A stretch of 64,000 nt of DNA from Akkermansia muciniphila (GTDB lineage: Bacteria; Verrucomicrobiota; Verrucomicrobiia; Opitutales; UBA953), in the NCBI GenBank assembly GCA_943331445.1, contig CALQLO010000008.1, positions 1-64,000 on the forward strand. The letters run 5' to 3'. The position numbers and the translations under genes are program-made. A model generated the notes under the pieces. That model was not told the origin of the DNA. It did not search any database and saw nothing but the letters and a program-made list of their open reading frames with translations. Positions 24,848-32,821 of this stretch are shown here, piece by piece. Each line of letters starts with the position of its first letter. Position 1 is the first letter of the stretch.

Positions 24848-25512
24848 CGCTTAGGCTTTCGGTCTAGCCATTCGCCGATGCGGTTTAAGCCGAGGGCGAT
24901 CCAGACCAGGATTATGCCCGCCACCGTTGCGGCCACGATGAAGATGAATTTCGCGTCCTCTTTGCTGAGCCACCACGGGACATCGCGGCGGGCGGGCTCG
25001 GCCGCTACGATCAGCGGCGACTCGTCTTCTGCCACCATCATGATCCAGCGCGGCTTGGCGGTGGGCTTCTTTTCGTCGACGAGCCAGAGGATTAAAGTGT
25101 GCGGGCTCATTTCGGGCACCCGCAGCACGAACTTCGGACTTTCAGGGGTCCAGGTCCATTCGGCGGCCTCGAGTTTGTAGGACTTCGCGAGTTCTTCGGG
25201 CGTGTGGCCGAGTGGAGCGGAGGGGTCTAGTTTTGTTTCCGAAAAGAAACTTGGGTCGCCGGCGACTTTGGCCAGGGGGGTGGTGTCCTTGCCGGCGGAG
25301 ACGAGGAAGAAACTATTCGCTACCTCCGTCAGTTGGGCGCGGTTCCGGATGGTAAAGTTAGCCTCCGTGTCGGCGGTCACCCGCAATACGCAGGAGCCAT
25401 CGGTGCGGAGCGTCAGTTTCGCGAGCAGCAGCTCACCGTTATGGGCGCAGACAAACAAGGGGAGCAGTAAAGCTCCCCCGGTTAGGACCAGTTTTTGGAG
25501 GGTGCGAATCAC
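24844..25512 (-). CDS. Exported protein with C-terminal membrane anchor, family not recognised
   Basis: 222 residues. A signal peptide (V(M)IRTLQKLVLTGGALLLPLF) is followed by a domain of about 160 residues with no family I recognise, then a single membrane helix (FIFIVAATVAGIILVWIALG) and a short basic tail, DRKPKR. The C-terminal arrangement fits a periplasmic domain tethered to the inner membrane. The start is GTG 25510-25512, overlapping the stop of the upstream NHL gene as GTGA, so the two are translated together. It might be a membrane partner of the NHL propeller, which is inference. The gene is real by its signal peptide, coupling and amino acid composition. Confidence 0.7.
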   Translation of the reverse strand: MIRTLQKLVLTGGALLLPLFVCAHNGELLLAKLTLRTDGSCVLRVTADTEANFTIRNRAQLTEVANSFFLVSAGKDTTPLAKVAGDPSFFSETKLDPSAPLGHTPEELAKSYKLEAAEWTWTPESPKFVLRVPEMSPHTLILWLVDEKKPTAKPRWIMMVAEDESPLIVAAEPARRDVPWWLSKEDAKFIFIVAATVAGIILVWIALGLNRIGEWLDRKPKR

Positions 25513-26495
25513 TTACGATCCCAGCGTAGCACGCGTCCGAAAACATTCCACTCTGTTTCGAGGATGTTGCCCTGGCCATCGAAGGTGATGCCGTGGGGGG
25601 AGGTGACAACGCCTTCGCGCCAATCCACTGGTTTAACGGACGGGGTGTTGGTCTGGCCCTTGGTGTCATTGGCGCCCATGGCGGCGACCATCGCGCCTTC
25701 CTTGTTCCAGACCGAGACGCGTCCGGCGCTTTCCGCGACGCACATCACGTCGCCGTGGAAGGAGGCCGAGGAGGGGTTGCGGAGTCCCTTGTTGGAAATC
25801 ATCTGCGGGTTGCTGCCGTCGAGGTCGACGTGGAACATGCGGTTGTTGCCGCGGTCGAGGCAGAGGAGGCGGGCTGGGGAGAAGCGGGTGTCGACGAAGA
25901 TCTTGTGGGTGTTGGCGAAGCCCTTGCCGTCCACGATCTGGGTGGGTCCGCCGAAGACCTTCTTGAAGGCGCCCGTCTTATCGAAGACGAAAATCCAGCT
26001 CCTGCCGTAGCCGTCGACAATATAGATGTCGCCGTTCGGGGCCACGTCGCAGTTGGTGAGCTTCAGGGCGTTCACGTCGGCACCCTTCTTGTCCTTGGCC
26101 TTGCCTTTGTCGGCCGGGAAGGCGTCGGGCTTAATCTCCAACACAATTTTGCCATCGAGCGTGCACTTGATGAGGCGTTGCTCGTTGAGCACGGCGGCGA
26201 AAATGAATTCACCATCCTCGGTCTTACGGATGACGAAACCGTGGAGCGAGTTCGGCAGCGCGAGCGTCTTCACATATTTGCCATCCTTGCCGTAGACCTG
26301 GAGGCCGGCGTCCTTCTCCTGGACGCTGACGTAGATGTTGCCGGCGGAGTCGACGGCGATTTCGCCGTGGCCGTTGCCAATCTGCGGCTTGCCGGGAGGC
26401 GTGCCGAGGAAGTTAGGGACGAAGTCATATTTGACTTCAGCGGCTTGGGCGAGGGAGCACACGGCGAGGAGGGCGAGGGTACGGAGGGTGGACAT
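25509..26495 (-). CDS. Secreted NHL-repeat (6-bladed beta-propeller) protein
   Basis: A 328-residue exported protein starting MSTLRTLALLAVCSLAQAAE (ATG 26493-26495). It has NHL-like repeats, for example IAVDSAGNIYVSVQEKDAGL, VAPNGDIYIVDGYGRSWIF and ARLLCLDRGNNRMFHVDL. The final repeat reads GITFDGQGNILETEWNVFGR. No catalytic residues are evident. The stop overlaps the GTG of the downstream membrane protein by four bases. It is divergent from the DUF1080 gene and shares with it a region bracketed by a G-tract inverted repeat (26514-26633). The longer frame up to 26825 crosses that region and is rejected. Confidence 0.83.
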   Translation of the reverse strand: MSTLRTLALLAVCSLAQAAEVKYDFVPNFLGTPPGKPQIGNGHGEIAVDSAGNIYVSVQEKDAGLQVYGKDGKYVKTLALPNSLHGFVIRKTEDGEFIFAAVLNEQRLIKCTLDGKIVLEIKPDAFPADKGKAKDKKGADVNALKLTNCDVAPNGDIYIVDGYGRSWIFVFDKTGAFKKVFGGPTQIVDGKGFANTHKIFVDTRFSPARLLCLDRGNNRMFHVDLDGSNPQMISNKGLRNPSSASFHGDVMCVAESAGRVSVWNKEGAMVAAMGANDTKGQTNTPSVKPVDWREGVVTSPHGITFDGQGNILETEWNVFGRVLRWDRK

Positions 26496-26513
26496 GGGGG
26501 TGATGAAGGGGTT

Positions 26514-26633
26514 GGGGTAGGGAGAGGGGTAGGGGTATGGACGACAGGAGGCAAATGGATTTCCGAAAACTACTTTCGGCTTTAGGCTTCGCTCTGGGAT
26601 TGAATCTCCTGCCCCTACCCCTATCCCTACCCC
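26514..26633. repeat. 22-bp G-tract inverted repeat around a divergent promoter
   Basis: The arms at 26514-26535 and 26612-26633 are inverted copies differing at one base, each with four G runs (GGGG-TA-GGG-A(G/T)A-GGGG-TA-GGGG). They bracket the roughly 75 bp that must contain the promoters of both divergent genes. Similar G-run tracts occur at 52535-52563 and 59871-59898. Confidence 0.75.
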
Positions 26634-26637
26634 TAAT

Positions 26638-27261
26638 ATGAAATCCCTCCGTACCCTCGCGGCCTTGGTCGCTTTACTGATCTCCCTTGGTGCTGCTGCC
26701 GCGGAGCCCAAGTTCGAATCCGCCTTTAATGGCAAGGACCTCGCAGGCTGGAAGACCTCCGGTGCTGACGCTTTCTGGACCGCCGCGGAAGGCGTCCTGA
26801 CCGGCGTCAACGATGCAACCTTCAAGGATTATAAGAAGGGCAACATGCTCTACACCGAGAAGTCTTACCAAGACGTCATCATCGAATGCGAATGCCGCTT
26901 CAGTGGCGAAATTGACAGCGGTATCATGGTGCGCAAAGACGCTGCCGGGAAGAAGGACATGCAGATGCAAATCGGCGTCTCACGCTCACTGAAGAAGGAC
27001 ATGACATGTGCTTTCTATGTCGGCAAGTACCCTGAAGCCGGTTGGGCTCCCAAGGTTGCGACGCTCTGGAAGAAGGATGAATGGAATAAGATCCGCTTCC
27101 AGGCCAAGGGTGACACCTACACCGTGTGGCTCAACGGCGAGCAGGTTTCTAACTACGTCGACGCAGGCTACCCTCAGGCCGCGGCGATTGGGCTGCAGGT
27201 CCACGGTGGCGTGAAGATGAAAGTCGACTACCGGAATATTAAGATCGCGGAGCTCAAGTAA
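26638..27261 (+). CDS. DUF1080 (3-keto-disaccharide hydrolase domain) exported protein
   Basis: A 207-residue secreted protein: signal MKSLRTLAALVALLISLGAA, cleavage near AAAEPKF, then one DUF1080 domain, a concanavalin-like beta sandwich. Typical segments are FNGKDLAGWKTSGADAFWTA, the DIIIEC-like QDVIIECECRFSGEIDSGIM and NKIRFQAKGDTYTVWLNGEQ. Members have been linked to 3-keto-glycoside hydrolysis, so a role in sugar breakdown is plausible. The start codon lies 4 bp beyond the C-rich arm of the inverted repeat. It ends at a strong bidirectional terminator. Confidence 0.9.
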   Translation: MKSLRTLAALVALLISLGAAAAEPKFESAFNGKDLAGWKTSGADAFWTAAEGVLTGVNDATFKDYKKGNMLYTEKSYQDVIIECECRFSGEIDSGIMVRKDAAGKKDMQMQIGVSRSLKKDMTCAFYVGKYPEAGWAPKVATLWKKDEWNKIRFQAKGDTYTVWLNGEQVSNYVDAGYPQAAAIGLQVHGGVKMKVDYRNIKIAELK

Positions 27262-27277
27262 GTTCCGACTGAATGAC

Positions 27278-27309
27278 AAAAAAGGCGCGGCCTGAGCCGC
27301 GCCTTTTTT
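27278..27309. terminator. Bidirectional intrinsic terminator between convergent genes
   Basis: Stem GGCGCGGC / GCCGCGCC (27284-27291, 27296-27303) with loop CTGA, flanked by A6 and T6. It serves the DUF1080 gene on the plus strand and the lipoprotein gene on the minus strand. Confidence 0.92.
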
Positions 27310-27320
27310 ATGGCGACTTA

Positions 27321-28610
27321 CTATTTCGCCGCTGCGGCCGGCGGTTCCGCGGGCACTTCCACCTTCTCGATGAGGCCGGTCTTCTCGTTCAGTACATAGC
27401 GGCTGATGACGGTCGTGCGGAGTTTTTCCTGCACCTTTTCCCGGACGATCGGGGCTTCATTGATTTTAGCCAGATGCTTTTCACGCCAAGCCTGGTGGGC
27501 TCGTTCATCGGAAATCCACTCGCTGAGGCGGAAGGCTAGGGGTGGCTTGGCCGCCGCAGGGGCTTTTGGGTCAGCGATGTCGGGCAGGTTGGCGGTGAGG
27601 TTGCCAGCGTTCGTGGGCAAGGCCTTGGCATTGCCTGAAAGGCCGCTGACCACGCCTGGGGCGCCGTCTTTCGTCAGCGGCTTCGGGTCGGTGCCGGCCA
27701 CGGTCTGGGCCAGTTGGCGGCGAGCGGCCTCGATGGCTTCGCGGAGTTTACGCTGATCCGTGGCATCTGCGGCGGAAAGGGGCTCCTTCATTTCCTTGTC
27801 ACCCTTGGCGGCGTGGCGCGCGCGCAGCGCTTGGTCAAAGGACTTCTCGGCGGAGACCGCTTTGGCGACGGCGTTTTCCTGGGCCTTGATTCTCTGTGCG
27901 GCGGAAAGCTTCTCGTCGGACTTTACCACGGACTTGGCGTCGGACTGGGCGGTGAGCTTACTTGGCTTGCCGGCCTTGGCGTTCTTCCCGAGGTCGGTCG
28001 ACGTACCTTTGGGGCCGGCTGCTGCGCCGTTCGCGGTCGTCTCTGGGGTGTGATTAGGGCCGCCTGGGGCGTTGAGGGTGCGGGCGACTTTCTCACGGGC
28101 GGCATCGACTGCTCCACGCAGCTTGCGGGCTTTCTCGGCATCACTGGCATCCAGTGGGGGCTTGTTATCTTGGTGGAATGATTTTTCAGCTTGGACCGCT
28201 TTGGCGAGCGCATCCATATCGGCAGCAAGTCGCGCGGGGGCGAAAGGCTGGGCGGCTTCGGCGGCAATTTCTTTTGCGCGCTGCAGATCGGCGGCGCTCT
28301 TCGCTGGCTGTTTATGAGCGGCGGTCGTAGGCTCCTTGCTGGGGTCGTTCTTGCCGGTCGTGGCACCCGCTTTCGCGCCTGTTGGGGCGTCAGCCTTGTC
28401 GGCCGAAGTTTCCTTGCTGGCGAAAGGGTTGAGGGAGGAGAGGGAAGGGACCCAGCTGAACCAGCTAGAGGTTTCTTTCTTCGGGGCGGAGCCTCCGGAG
28501 CTTCCTTCGGAGGGGGAGCCTGCGCCAGCGGTGTCGGTCGACTTGCAGCCAGCCAAGACCAGCATACTCGCTGCCGTGAGCCACAAACCAAGATGACCGC
28601 AAGCTTTCAT
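27321..28610 (-). CDS. Alanine/lysine-rich lipoprotein with an internal repeat, function unknown
   Basis: 429 residues starting MKACGHLGLWLTAASMLVLAGC, with lipobox LAGC (Cys22). The low-complexity body is rich in Ala, Lys, Ser and Thr. Two units of about 60 residues repeat: LAKAVQAEKSFHQDNKPPLD then ARKLRGAVDAAREKVARTL, and VAKAVSAEKSFDQALRARHA then QRKLREAIEAARRQLAQTV. Both are probably helical. A more ordered C-terminal segment contains LSEWISDERAHQAWREKHLA. No family is recognised. It starts 10 bp after the membrane coiled-coil gene, so they are almost certainly one operon, which suggests an envelope partner of that protein. Confidence 0.75.
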   Translation of the reverse strand: MKACGHLGLWLTAASMLVLAGCKSTDTAGAGSPSEGSSGGSAPKKETSSWFSWVPSLSSLNPFASKETSADKADAPTGAKAGATTGKNDPSKEPTTAAHKQPAKSAADLQRAKEIAAEAAQPFAPARLAADMDALAKAVQAEKSFHQDNKPPLDASDAEKARKLRGAVDAAREKVARTLNAPGGPNHTPETTANGAAAGPKGTSTDLGKNAKAGKPSKLTAQSDAKSVVKSDEKLSAAQRIKAQENAVAKAVSAEKSFDQALRARHAAKGDKEMKEPLSAADATDQRKLREAIEAARRQLAQTVAGTDPKPLTKDGAPGVVSGLSGNAKALPTNAGNLTANLPDIADPKAPAAAKPPLAFRLSEWISDERAHQAWREKHLAKINEAPIVREKVQEKLRTTVISRYVLNEKTGLIEKVEVPAEPPAAAAK

Positions 28611-28620
28611 CGGCCGCAGG

Positions 28621-31215
28621 TTACTGGGAAAGAATCGCCATCGCCGCCATGATGGGCGGTCCGGCCTTTGGGTCGAAGCGCGCGTTCATGGTGAAGCGGG
28701 CGTCGCGGGCATTCGGGATTGATTTCTCCACCAAGACTTGTTGCGCGCCGGGTGATTTATCGTCGCTCAGGGCACCGCGCATCCGTTCCACCATCGCGTC
28801 GTAATCGAGCGTATCGACGCAGCGATTAATCAATTTCCAGCCCAGGTCGGCATCTTTGGGCGGGGTAAGTTTGGCAATGACGGCGAGCGGGTCGCGGGGT
28901 GAGCCCTCGGCGAAGCGATCGAACTGGTAGATGTAGCTGCCGCCAAGGACGAGCGAGTCGTTGCCGGAAGTCTTGAGGGAGAGGAGTAGTTCGAAATCGA
29001 GGGAAGGCTGTAGCTGTTCGTAGCGGGAATGGGTGGCCTCGCTCATCGGGAGGCGACGGAAGAAGCGGTTGGCATCGAGCCAGAGGGTGAGGGCGCCGGG
29101 TTGATTATTGGCGTAGGCTGGTAGGCGGTCGCGGAGTTTTTCGCCGGGGCGAAGCGGGCGCTGTTCCGGGCGCAGGAGGCAGTTGCGGATTTCCTGTTCC
29201 ACACAAGGGGCGTGCGGGTTGCCTTCGAACTCAACTAAGATGATGGCGGTCCGGTTCGTCAGACCAAAGGTAAAAAACCCGCCTTCAGGGTCCATGTAAC
29301 GGCCCTCCCCATGCTTGATCATCGAGCGGCTGCGTGTGAGGTTCGATGGCGGTCGCCCGGTCTCTCCCCTGATTGCGTTATTCATCTGATCGGCGATGCG
29401 CGAGAGGGCGGCTTCGGCGATGGAAGGGTCGGTCACGCGAATCACGACCCCGCAGAGCATCACCGGATGGGCGGTATTTCCGCTGACACCGGTCGTGCTC
29501 GGAAATTTCGCGAAACCGTAGATTTCCGAGTGGCCATCGAGGCCGTTCTTCAAGAGTTCCGCGAAGGCGGCGGACATGCCCTTGCCACCCGTGCGTTCCA
29601 GCCATTCTGGAAAAGCTTTGGTGCTTTTTTGGCGGAGATCGTCGGGGCGAAAGGTGACCACGGCGAAGCTGTCGCCCGGGATGACGCTGGCGGTACCAAC
29701 GTTCGTGTGCGTCGTCTGGTTTGTGCGTTCAGAGGCCCAGATCCAGGCGATAATTAAGGCGAGCATCGACGTCAGGATGACGACGATAGTGATTTCCCAA
29801 GCGGCCCAAGGGCGGGAGGGGCGGGCGGCGTTGGAGTTGGCACCCGAGCCAGCGAACTCGCGTTCGTTGCGGCGTTTCTTGCGGCCTTGGACGACCATGT
29901 TGAAGGCAACGACCAAAGTCACCGCCAGAGGGTCAAAGACGGCGACAAGCGCGAGCATGAGCCATTTGACCACGTCATCGGCTTCGGCATCGAAGGCGCG
30001 GGCGACGAAACGGTAGGAGCCGATATCCGAGGCGGCGATCTGGTCGCGCAGGTCATGGATCTGCTTGTTGCGCTCGGCGACAGTCTTGTGGAGTTTTTCA
30101 ATCTCGGCGTCGCTCATGGTCACCTTGCCCTGGCCTTGTTCCTGGAGGGCGGTGAGCTGCTTTTCGAGGTCGGCGACATTGGCGGCACCGGTCTTGCGGA
30201 GCTCTTTTTCTTCGGTGTCGACGCGCGTGAGCTCCTCGCTGAACTGCTGGCGGAGGGCCGAGACTTCTTTGCCACTGTCCGTATTGAGGCGCGACTGTTC
30301 GGTGCGGAGCGCGGAGATCCGGGCATTGGATTCATTGCGGATACGTTCGATGCGGGCACCCGAGTCAGTGAGTTTTGCGGTGATGGAGTTCCGTTCAGGT
30401 TTCTGTTCTTCGCGGAGTTCCTGGCCCTTCTTCACATTGTCCTTATCAAAGAAGAGGAACTGGCTCGTCGTGCCTTGAGCGGTGTAGGCGGCGACCGCTT
30501 GGTCGAGGACCTTGATGCGTTCGTTCAGGCCGGCCACGGTGGCCTCTTCCGAGGTCAGGGACTTGGCGGTCGAGGCTTCTTCCGCGGCGATGGACTTAGC
30601 GATGGTAGCGGACTGCTCGGAGGCGCGCTGCGTGGGGGCGGAGAGGTCGCTGGCCCGGCGATCATTGATGGATTTGCGCTGTTCTTGGAGGCGGGCGAGG
30701 GAGGCGTTGAGCGATTCGGTCGCCTGGGTGAGGCGGGCCTGTGCCTTGGCGAGGTCTTCGCGGCTGGCCGTGCTGATGCGGGTGTTTTTACCGCGGGAGT
30801 CGTCGATCTGATGCTGGACCTCGACGAGTTCTTTTTCCACCGCAGCGATTTCGAGCTCATTGCGCTGAATCTGGGTCGTCGTCTTCTCGTAGGCACGGGC
30901 GAGGTAGCCGTAATTGCCGAGTGAGGTGATGGCGATCAGCACCAAGACAGCGAGGGAGAGGTAGAAGCGCAGGGCGCCGTTGATGAGGTCCCAGTAGCGG
31001 TAGAGGAAGGAGGCCGCGACCAGTTTGCCGACCTCGAGGGAGGCGGCCATCACCATGACCGGAATCTCGGAGCCCACGAAGAGCAGGCCGAGGCCGCGGA
31101 CAGAGAAGAAGGCTGAGCAGCCGGCGATATAGAGCGCCGAGGCGATCAGGATCAGGCGGAAGCCCCAGGTTAGGCTCTTTGGTTCCTCATTAGAGGAGGC
31201 ATCTTGGGTTGTCAT
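28621..31215 (-). CDS. Large membrane coiled-coil protein with periplasmic domain, function unknown
   Basis: 864 residues from ATG 31213-31215 (MTTQDASSNEEPKSLTWGF). Three membrane helices lie within about residues 17-105 (LILIASALYIAGCSAFF, PVMVMAASLEVGKLVAASFL, YLSLAVLVLIAITSLGNYGY). A long heptad-rich coiled coil fills roughly 108-400. Two more helices follow (WLMLALVAVFDPLAVTLVVA; EITIVVILTSMLALIIAWIW), and then a C-terminal domain of about 370 residues with no recognised fold. No catalytic motif is seen. The downstream lipoprotein gene is 10 bp away. The frame extends upstream to 31374 through AT-rich DNA, but that part lacks coding character and is excluded. The topology recalls a scaffold crossing the inner membrane; that is inference. 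Confidence 0.78.
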   Translation of the reverse strand: MTTQDASSNEEPKSLTWGFRLILIASALYIAGCSAFFSVRGLGLLFVGSEIPVMVMAASLEVGKLVAASFLYRYWDLINGALRFYLSLAVLVLIAITSLGNYGYLARAYEKTTTQIQRNELEIAAVEKELVEVQHQIDDSRGKNTRISTASREDLAKAQARLTQATESLNASLARLQEQRKSINDRRASDLSAPTQRASEQSATIAKSIAAEEASTAKSLTSEEATVAGLNERIKVLDQAVAAYTAQGTTSQFLFFDKDNVKKGQELREEQKPERNSITAKLTDSGARIERIRNESNARISALRTEQSRLNTDSGKEVSALRQQFSEELTRVDTEEKELRKTGAANVADLEKQLTALQEQGQGKVTMSDAEIEKLHKTVAERNKQIHDLRDQIAASDIGSYRFVARAFDAEADDVVKWLMLALVAVFDPLAVTLVVAFNMVVQGRKKRRNEREFAGSGANSNAARPSRPWAAWEITIVVILTSMLALIIAWIWASERTNQTTHTNVGTASVIPGDSFAVVTFRPDDLRQKSTKAFPEWLERTGGKGMSAAFAELLKNGLDGHSEIYGFAKFPSTTGVSGNTAHPVMLCGVVIRVTDPSIAEAALSRIADQMNNAIRGETGRPPSNLTRSRSMIKHGEGRYMDPEGGFFTFGLTNRTAIILVEFEGNPHAPCVEQEIRNCLLRPEQRPLRPGEKLRDRLPAYANNQPGALTLWLDANRFFRRLPMSEATHSRYEQLQPSLDFELLLSLKTSGNDSLVLGGSYIYQFDRFAEGSPRDPLAVIAKLTPPKDADLGWKLINRCVDTLDYDAMVERMRGALSDDKSPGAQQVLVEKSIPNARDARFTMNARFDPKAGPPIMAAMAILSQ

Positions 31216-31269
31216 AAAATCGTAAGTCGAGGTGGGGCCGGGTTTTCTACCTACCTGCTCCACCGCTGT

Positions 31270-31385
31270 CAAAAGGTAGATTGGACCAAATCGCTCATTT
31301 AAATAAATATATGAGCGAATACTTTCATTAATAACAAAATAAGAGGGCGCTCTCCTATATACGCATTTAAGCAAAATTTAATCGC
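31270..31385. promoter_or_regulatory. AT-rich divergent promoter region
   Basis: Unlike the rest of the window this stretch is AT-rich (runs such as ATTTAAATAAATATATGA and ATTAATAACAAAATAAGA). It sits between the divergent coiled-coil protein gene and the DUF1501/PSCyt1 cluster, so it probably carries both promoters. I could not fix individual -35/-10 boxes. Confidence 0.45.
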
Positions 31386-31432
31386 AACCTCTCGGGGGTT
31401 CTCCTGTCTCAAAGGCAACCCCGACTACCCCA

Positions 31433-32764
31433 ATGAAACTCCACCAGAACTGTGAGGGCAACCATCCTGACATCCTTTCGGCACTCAGTCGTCGCGACTT
31501 TATGCACGTCGGGATGCTGGGCACCATCGGCCTGAGCCTCCCTAACTTGCTCCGCCTCTCGGCCAACGAGATGCCGAACGTCGAGTCCGTCAAAGCAATC
31601 GCAGACTCCGTCATCCACATCTACCTGCCGGGTGGCATGGCACAGCATGAGTCGTGGGATCCGAAGCCTTTCGCGGCACCAGATTACCGCGGCCCATACA
31701 CGCCGATCAAGACTTCCATTCCTGGTGAGTATGTCGGCGAGAAATTCGTCAATATCGCCAAGATCATGAACAAGCTGACCGTCATCCGTTCGATGACGCA
31801 CGGCGAAGCGGCCCACGAGCGTGGCACGCACAATATGTTCACGGGCTACCGTCCGAGCCCGGCGATTAAATTCCCGAGCTACGGTTCCGTCATCTCGCAT
31901 GAACAGGGCTCGCGCAACAGCCTGCCGCCTTACGTCGTGGTGCCTAGCCAGTTCTGTCCCGAACAGGGCACGGGCTACATGAGCAGCGCCTTTGGTCCGT
32001 TCGCTTTGGGTAGCGATCCGGCCGACAAGGGTTTCGCCGTGCGCGACCTGCTCTCTCCGAAGGAAATCACCACGCAGCGTTTCGACCGCCGTCGCAACCT
32101 CCTCTCCTCTGTCGACGATCACTTCCGCCAGGTTGAAAAGTCCGATGCTATCGGTGCCATGGACAGCTTCCAGACTGCCGCCTACAGCCTCGTCAGCAGC
32201 GCCAAGGCTCGCGAAGCCTTCGACCTTGGCCGCGAGTCCGACAAGCTCCGTGATGAGTACGGCCGCCACACCGCTGGTCAGCGCTTCCTCCTCGCTCGTC
32301 GCCTCGTTGAGGCTGGGGTCCGCATGGTTTCCGTCAACTTCGGCGGCTGGGATCACCACTCGAATATCAAGAGTGCGTTCGACCAGCAGGCCCCGCAGTT
32401 CGACCAAGCTTTCGCCCGCCTTATCACGGATCTTTCCGAGCGCGGTCTGCTCAAGCGTACCCTCGTCTTGGTTAGCTCCGAGTTCGGACGTACCCCGAAA
32501 ATCAACGGCACCAATGGCCGCGACCACTGGCCGCGCGTCTTCTCCGTCGCCATGGCTGGCGGTGGCATGAAGGAAGGCTACATCCATGGTGCTTCCGATT
32601 CCCTCGGTGGCGAACCCGACCGCGATGCGGTGGGTCCAGAAGATTTGGCTAAGACCATGTACCGCGTCCTCGGCATCAATAGCGAGAAGCGCATCATGTC
32701 CGGCGGCGGACGCCCGATTGATATCGTCAACGGTGGTCGCGTGATGACCGATTGGCTCGCCTGA
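31433..32764 (+). CDS. DUF1501 protein, Tat-exported, first gene of a four-gene cluster
   Basis: 443 residues. The twin-arginine motif SRRDFMHVGMLGTIGLSLPN lies about 20 residues from the start (MKLHQNCEGNHPDILSALSRRDF). The DUF1501 fold follows, with IHIYLPGGMAQHESWDPKPF, HGEAAHERGTHNMFTGYRP and VSSEFGRTPKINGTNGRDHW. It is related to the protein encoded at 11285-12754 but differs in length and probably diverged long ago. Three further exported genes follow on the same strand (PPC protein, PSCyt1/DUF1549/DUF1553 protein, PSCyt1/WD40 protein), a gene order known from Verrucomicrobia and Planctomycetes, so the four products probably act in one extracytoplasmic process. Confidence 0.92.
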   Translation: MKLHQNCEGNHPDILSALSRRDFMHVGMLGTIGLSLPNLLRLSANEMPNVESVKAIADSVIHIYLPGGMAQHESWDPKPFAAPDYRGPYTPIKTSIPGEYVGEKFVNIAKIMNKLTVIRSMTHGEAAHERGTHNMFTGYRPSPAIKFPSYGSVISHEQGSRNSLPPYVVVPSQFCPEQGTGYMSSAFGPFALGSDPADKGFAVRDLLSPKEITTQRFDRRRNLLSSVDDHFRQVEKSDAIGAMDSFQTAAYSLVSSAKAREAFDLGRESDKLRDEYGRHTAGQRFLLARRLVEAGVRMVSVNFGGWDHHSNIKSAFDQQAPQFDQAFARLITDLSERGLLKRTLVLVSSEFGRTPKINGTNGRDHWPRVFSVAMAGGGMKEGYIHGASDSLGGEPDRDAVGPEDLAKTMYRVLGINSEKRIMSGGGRPIDIVNGGRVMTDWLA

Positions 32765-32821
32765 TTTCGCGCCCGCAAAGCGCCCCGACAGGGGCGCCGC
32801 GCGGGACGACCCCGCTCGACT

